Source of the DNA: Marinobacter sp050379415
GTDB lineage: Bacteria; Pseudomonadota; Gammaproteobacteria; Pseudomonadales; Oleiphilaceae
Assembly: GCF_050379415.1 (NCBI RefSeq)
Contig: NZ_JBNRLS010000001.1
Coordinates: forward strand, 682,001-746,000
Direction: 5' to 3'
Length of the DNA: 64,000 nucleotides
The notes under the pieces are model-generated. The model saw only the letters and a list, made by a program, of their open reading frames with translations. It did no database searches and had not been told where the DNA came from. Shown one piece after another: positions 60,850-64,000 of this stretch (within the stretch, counting starts at the first letter, position 1; every line of letters begins with the position of its first letter). Position numbers and translations under genes: made by a program.

Positions 60850-62469
60850 TCAGACGCTATGATAAAGGATCTCGTCCTCTTTGGGGGCATTTTCAGGCTG
60901 ATCCACCGGTTCCGAAGCGGCCTTCTCATCCCCGTCGGCTGGTTCCGTCGCCTCCGACGGAGGGTCACCGTCCTTCCCGGCGGAAACCGACGGTCCGGAG
61001 TCGGCGCCTTCCCCCCCATCCGGGGCAATCTCCAGGACAAGCGGCGCCGGACGCTCGCACCAGAGCGCAGCACTTCCATTCTCACACAGGTTGTTTAGCG
61101 AGAAGGCGGTGTACATGACACCGACATAGGCCACCACCACCGGCAGTACTGTGCGCATATCCCAGTACCAGACCCGGGCAAACAGGGCCGGGGTCCGGCC
61201 GATCAGCTGGTGCGCCAGCCGGCGGGTCAGGCACCAGCCGGTGAACAGGGCAATGAGGATCGCCACCAGGGGAATCAACAGGCCGCCGGTAAACAGCTCC
61301 AGCCACCGGAACAGGGTTGCTCCGTAAAGCCGGTATTCCGCCCAGATATTGAAAGACAGCAGTGTTACCAGCCCCGCAAGCCAGGCCAGCAGCCCGATCA
61401 GCACCACGGAGATTCCCCTGGGCGCTCCGGTCCACTCCCGTAACCAGCCGACCACTGGCTCCAGCAACGCCAACGAAGTGGTCCAGACAACCATCACCAC
61501 TAACAGAAACGCACAGGCAATGATCAACTGGCTACCGGGGAACTGGGCCAGGGACACCGGCAGGGAGACGAACAGCAGGGTGAAGCCCCGCTCCCCGTCA
61601 AAGTCCGTATTCCCGGTGGCGAGGGCGAAGATCATCAGGCCGGCCAGCACCGCGACGAGCGTATCCATCAGCACGACGGCGAGGATCGACCGCTTGAAGC
61701 GGGTATCAGGGGTGGTGTAGGTGCCGAAAACCGTCCACACCCCCATGCCGAGCCCCAGGGTAAAGAACGCGTGGAACAGTGCGGCCTTGATGCTGCCGAG
61801 GGAGACGTCTTCCGGACGCAGTTCAAGGATGTGAGCAAACGCGCCATCGACCCGCCCCTGCCAGGCAGCCAGCCCGAACAGCACCAACATCAACACCAGA
61901 GCACCCGGCACCACCACCCGCATGGTGCGCTCCAGTCCCCGGGCCACACCCTGAACGGAAACCCAGACCACCAGCAGCAGGAAGAATGCATGCCAGGCCA
62001 TGAAGTAGCGGTACTGCCCGGGATCCGACACCAGCCCCGAGAGCACCGAAGCGGCCTCCGCCTCACTACCGGAGGACAACCGCCCCATGGCCCCGAAGAA
62101 TACATAAGCCAGGGCAATCGATCCGAACACCGCGGTATAGGAGAGCACCACGAACGCCGCCAGCACACTGAGCCGACCGGCCAGCATCCAGCCACGGGAG
62201 CACCGGGTGCTGCGGATCAGACCATCCACGGCCAGGACAATGCCGTGGCGGGAATAACGCCCCAGGGCCGATTCGGTCACCATCAGCGGCAGCGTGATCA
62301 GCAGGAGACAGGCCAGATAGATCAGCACGAACAGGCCACCCCCGTGCAGGCTGGCAAGGTAGGGAAACTGCCACAGGTTGGCCAGCCCCACCGTTGCGCC
62401 CACGGAGGCCCAGAAGAATGTAGATTTACGGGTGAAGGCCCCGTTCGCTGTCTGATACGACGTCGACAT
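60850..62469 (-). CDS. Neurotransmitter:sodium symporter (NSS/LeuT-family) transporter
   Basis: A 539-aa inner-membrane sodium-coupled transporter, probably for an amino acid or related solute. The sodium/substrate site helix 1 is WASVGATVGLANLWQFPYLASLHGGGLFVLIYL, with ANLWQFPY where many members have GNVWRFPY. Eleven to twelve hydrophobic helices end near residue 470. The C-terminal ~60 residues are hydrophilic and acidic (GADSGPSVSAGKDGD onward), a long tail for the family. The ATG at 62469 has AGGGA. It is an orphan gene convergent with nothing obvious. Confidence 0.87.
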   Translation of the reverse strand: MSTSYQTANGAFTRKSTFFWASVGATVGLANLWQFPYLASLHGGGLFVLIYLACLLLITLPLMVTESALGRYSRHGIVLAVDGLIRSTRCSRGWMLAGRLSVLAAFVVLSYTAVFGSIALAYVFFGAMGRLSSGSEAEAASVLSGLVSDPGQYRYFMAWHAFFLLLVVWVSVQGVARGLERTMRVVVPGALVLMLVLFGLAAWQGRVDGAFAHILELRPEDVSLGSIKAALFHAFFTLGLGMGVWTVFGTYTTPDTRFKRSILAVVLMDTLVAVLAGLMIFALATGNTDFDGERGFTLLFVSLPVSLAQFPGSQLIIACAFLLVVMVVWTTSLALLEPVVGWLREWTGAPRGISVVLIGLLAWLAGLVTLLSFNIWAEYRLYGATLFRWLELFTGGLLIPLVAILIALFTGWCLTRRLAHQLIGRTPALFARVWYWDMRTVLPVVVAYVGVMYTAFSLNNLCENGSAALWCERPAPLVLEIAPDGGEGADSGPSVSAGKDGDPPSEATEPADGDEKAASEPVDQPENAPKEDEILYHSV

Positions 62470-62554
62470 GCATTTCCCTGAAAGTATCTGCGTGGCCATT
62501 GTAGCCGATGCCGGCAAAGTCGCACGCCTCATTGGTCACGATTACGGCGTTTTC

Positions 62555-62584
62555 GTGACCGGTCTGGCAGTCCTGGGCTACAAT
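62555..62584 (+). promoter_or_regulatory. Possible smpB promoter
   Basis: GTGACC (62555-62560) and TACAAT (62579-62584) are 18 bp apart, 63 bp before the smpB start. Confidence 0.45.
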
Positions 62585-62646
62585 GCGCGTTTTGCCGGGG
62601 CAAGCCCGGCCGTTCGTTCATTTATCCGAACCCGGATCACTGATTC

Positions 62647-63126
62647 ATGAGCAAGAAGAAACCCGGAACGCCGAGTAGTACCATCGCCCTGAACAAGAAG
62701 GCGAAACACGAGTATCACATCGAGGAACGCTTCGAGGCGGGTCTGTCCCTGCTGGGCTGGGAGGTCAAATCCCTGCGGGCCGGCAAGGCGCAGCTGGTGG
62801 ACGCGTATGTGCTGCTCAAGAACGGCGAGGCCTGGTTACTCGGCGCCCACATCACCCCCCTGAGCACCGTTTCCACCCACGTGATCCCCGATCCGACCCG
62901 CACCCGCAAACTGCTGCTGCACAAGAAAGAGATCGCCAAGATCCTGGGCAAGGTCAACCAGGCAGGCTTCACCTGCATCCCCCTCGCCCTTTACTGGAAG
63001 AACAACAAGGTGAAGTGCGAGATCGCCCTGGCCAAGGGCAAGAAGCAATTCGACAAGCGCGCCACCGAGAAAGAGCGCGACTGGAACCGCCAGAAGCAGC
63101 GCATTCTGCGCGAAGCCAACCTCTGA
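62647..63126 (+). CDS. smpB: SsrA (tmRNA)-binding protein SmpB
   Basis: A 159-aa trans-translation factor that escorts tmRNA to stalled ribosomes. Typical segments are TIALNKKAKHEYHIEERFEAGLSLLGWEVKSLRAGKAQLVDAYV, HVIPDPTRTRKLLLHKKEI and the basic C-terminal tail KRATEKERDWNRQKQRILREANL. The ssrA gene is not in the visible downstream part. The gene before it on the other strand is the NSS transporter. Confidence 0.98.
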   Translation: MSKKKPGTPSSTIALNKKAKHEYHIEERFEAGLSLLGWEVKSLRAGKAQLVDAYVLLKNGEAWLLGAHITPLSTVSTHVIPDPTRTRKLLLHKKEIAKILGKVNQAGFTCIPLALYWKNNKVKCEIALAKGKKQFDKRATEKERDWNRQKQRILREANL

Positions 63127-63266
63127 TTCCGCTCCCCACGGATTAGCAAATACCTGACGCCGGTCATGGCCGGCGCCGAGGGGTATGTCGCATACTTGCT
63201 CTCTTTGTTCAGAAATCCAACAGGCCTATACTCGGGAATTCCGGTGCATGGCAAAGGGAGCCGCTT

Positions 63267-64000
63267 ATGTCACCCAAACAGACGCCGATGTCCTCCGTAG
63301 ACCGTGCGTGGCTGCGCATGGATACCCCCCAGAACCCCATGATGATCTGCGGGGTATGGGCACTGGAACGGCCGGTTTCAATGAGCCGCCTTCGGCACAC
63401 GCTTGAAGAGCGATTCCTGTGCTTCGACCGGTTCCGGCAACGGGTCATAGACACCGGAGACCGGGCTTACTGGCAGGACGACCCCTTGTTCGACCTGGAC
63501 AACCACCTGCACCGCATCGCCCTGCCCGGCAAGGCGGACAAAGCCGAGCTCCAGAAGCTGGTCAGTGACATGAACAGCACCTCCCTGGATTTCCGGCAAC
63601 CGCTCTGGCAAATGCACTACATCGACAATTACGGCGACGGTGGCGCACTGCTGATTCGAATTCATCATTGCATTGCCGATGGCATCTCGCTGGTGCGGGT
63701 GATGCTGTCACTGACCGATAAAACGCCGGAACCCAGACTGGGCAAAGTGGCCCGCAAGCGTCGCTCCAAACCCCACCAGAGATCGACAATCCAGAACTTC
63801 CTGCACCGTGCTGTAGACAGCGCGCAAACGGCGACCAATCAGGCAAGACTGTTCATTCAGTCCGTTCGCGATGAGCCCAACTATCCCCTGAAACTGGCAT
63901 CCACCGCCGGCGGCGTAGCCTTCGACCTTTTCAAGCTTGGCCTGGCCCCTGGAGAGCCCAGAACCGGCCTGAAGGAACCGCTATCCGGACGCAAGCAGGT
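63267..64000 (+). CDS. Wax ester synthase/diacylglycerol acyltransferase (WS/DGAT), 3' end cut off
   Basis: This enzyme condenses acyl-CoA with fatty alcohol (or diacylglycerol) to form storage lipid. The first 244 codons are visible; the family is about 450-500 aa. The start at 63267 has GGGAG 6 nt upstream. The catalytic motif HHCIADG is at 133-139, preceded by the PLW motif (QPLWQ, 112-114), both diagnostic of the WS/DGAT family. The N-terminal segment MSSVDRAWLRMDTPQNPMMICGVW is typical of Marinobacter-type enzymes. Wax ester versus triglyceride preference cannot be judged. Confidence 0.93.
   Translation, partial: MSPKQTPMSSVDRAWLRMDTPQNPMMICGVWALERPVSMSRLRHTLEERFLCFDRFRQRVIDTGDRAYWQDDPLFDLDNHLHRIALPGKADKAELQKLVSDMNSTSLDFRQPLWQMHYIDNYGDGGALLIRIHHCIADGISLVRVMLSLTDKTPEPRLGKVARKRRSKPHQRSTIQNFLHRAVDSAQTATNQARLFIQSVRDEPNYPLKLASTAGGVAFDLFKLGLAPGEPRTGLKEPLSGRKQ

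Overview
The window is about 64 kb of high-GC gammaproteobacterial core chromosome. The best guess is Marinobacter or a close relative. The arginine-succinyltransferase genes are in the Pseudomonas order (aruC-aruF-aruG-aruD). The right edge carries a WS/DGAT wax-ester synthase, an enzyme family typical of Marinobacter. Housekeeping synteny (rimP-nusA-infB-rbfA-truB-rpsO-pnp; grpE-dnaK-dnaJ-dapB-carAB-greA; ftsH-folP-glmM-tpiA-secG-tRNA-Leu) is of the Pseudomonas/Oceanospirillales type. No prophage, CRISPR array, integrase or IS transposase was seen.

Layout. 1-6.3 kb: aru/ast arginine catabolism (leftward) and a DnaQ-like exonuclease/GIY-YIG fusion. 6.4-7.6 kb: a porin. 8.1-12.4 kb: pyruvate dehydrogenase aceE-aceF (leftward), diverging from a KamA-family radical SAM enzyme. 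14.5-18.5 kb: a small HNH nuclease, a thioredoxin-TPR chaperone and a Lon-type protease. 18.6-22 kb: a periplasmic sorbosone-type dehydrogenase with a cytochrome c, a MarR regulator and a membrane TPR protein. 22.2-27.2 kb: a full branched-chain amino acid ABC importer (livJHMGF). 27.4-30.7 kb: DUF3015, DUF4105 and an alpha/beta hydrolase. 30.8-41.3 kb: the pnp-to-rimP translation/RNA cluster, tRNA-Leu(GAG), secG and tpiA. 41.4-46.4 kb: glmM, folP, ftsH, rlmE. 46.6-52 kb: yhbY, greA, carB, carA. 52.5-57.2 kb: dapB, dnaJ, dnaK, grpE. 57.4-63.1 kb: recN, fur, bamE, rnfH, ratA, a sodium-symporter-family transporter and smpB. The window ends inside the WS/DGAT gene.

The unusual content lies between genes. 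(1) Fourteen near-perfect 30-bp palindromes (half-site GGGGTCAGATGAAAG, with an AAGAA variant) plus one degenerate copy occur only in intergenic DNA or at the extreme end of a gene, often in pairs, and mostly where two genes converge; they look like REP/BIME elements. (2) Three copies of a second family share a core with two internal hairpins, enclosed by inverted arms. Two copies are exactly 112 bp (29-nt arms, 54-nt core). Their arms differ in sequence but each pair stays complementary, which suggests a conserved three-way-junction structure. The third copy has an 83-nt insertion in a hairpin loop. I regard this as the best candidate for something undescribed.

Readable regulation includes a sigma-32 promoter for grpE, two LexA boxes for recN, an FNR/Anr-type box before the sorbosone-type dehydrogenase, a FadR-type palindrome before the kamA-like gene, a palindrome at the marR promoter, and attenuator-like leaders (promoter, short ORF, terminator) before carAB and before rimP-nusA-infB.
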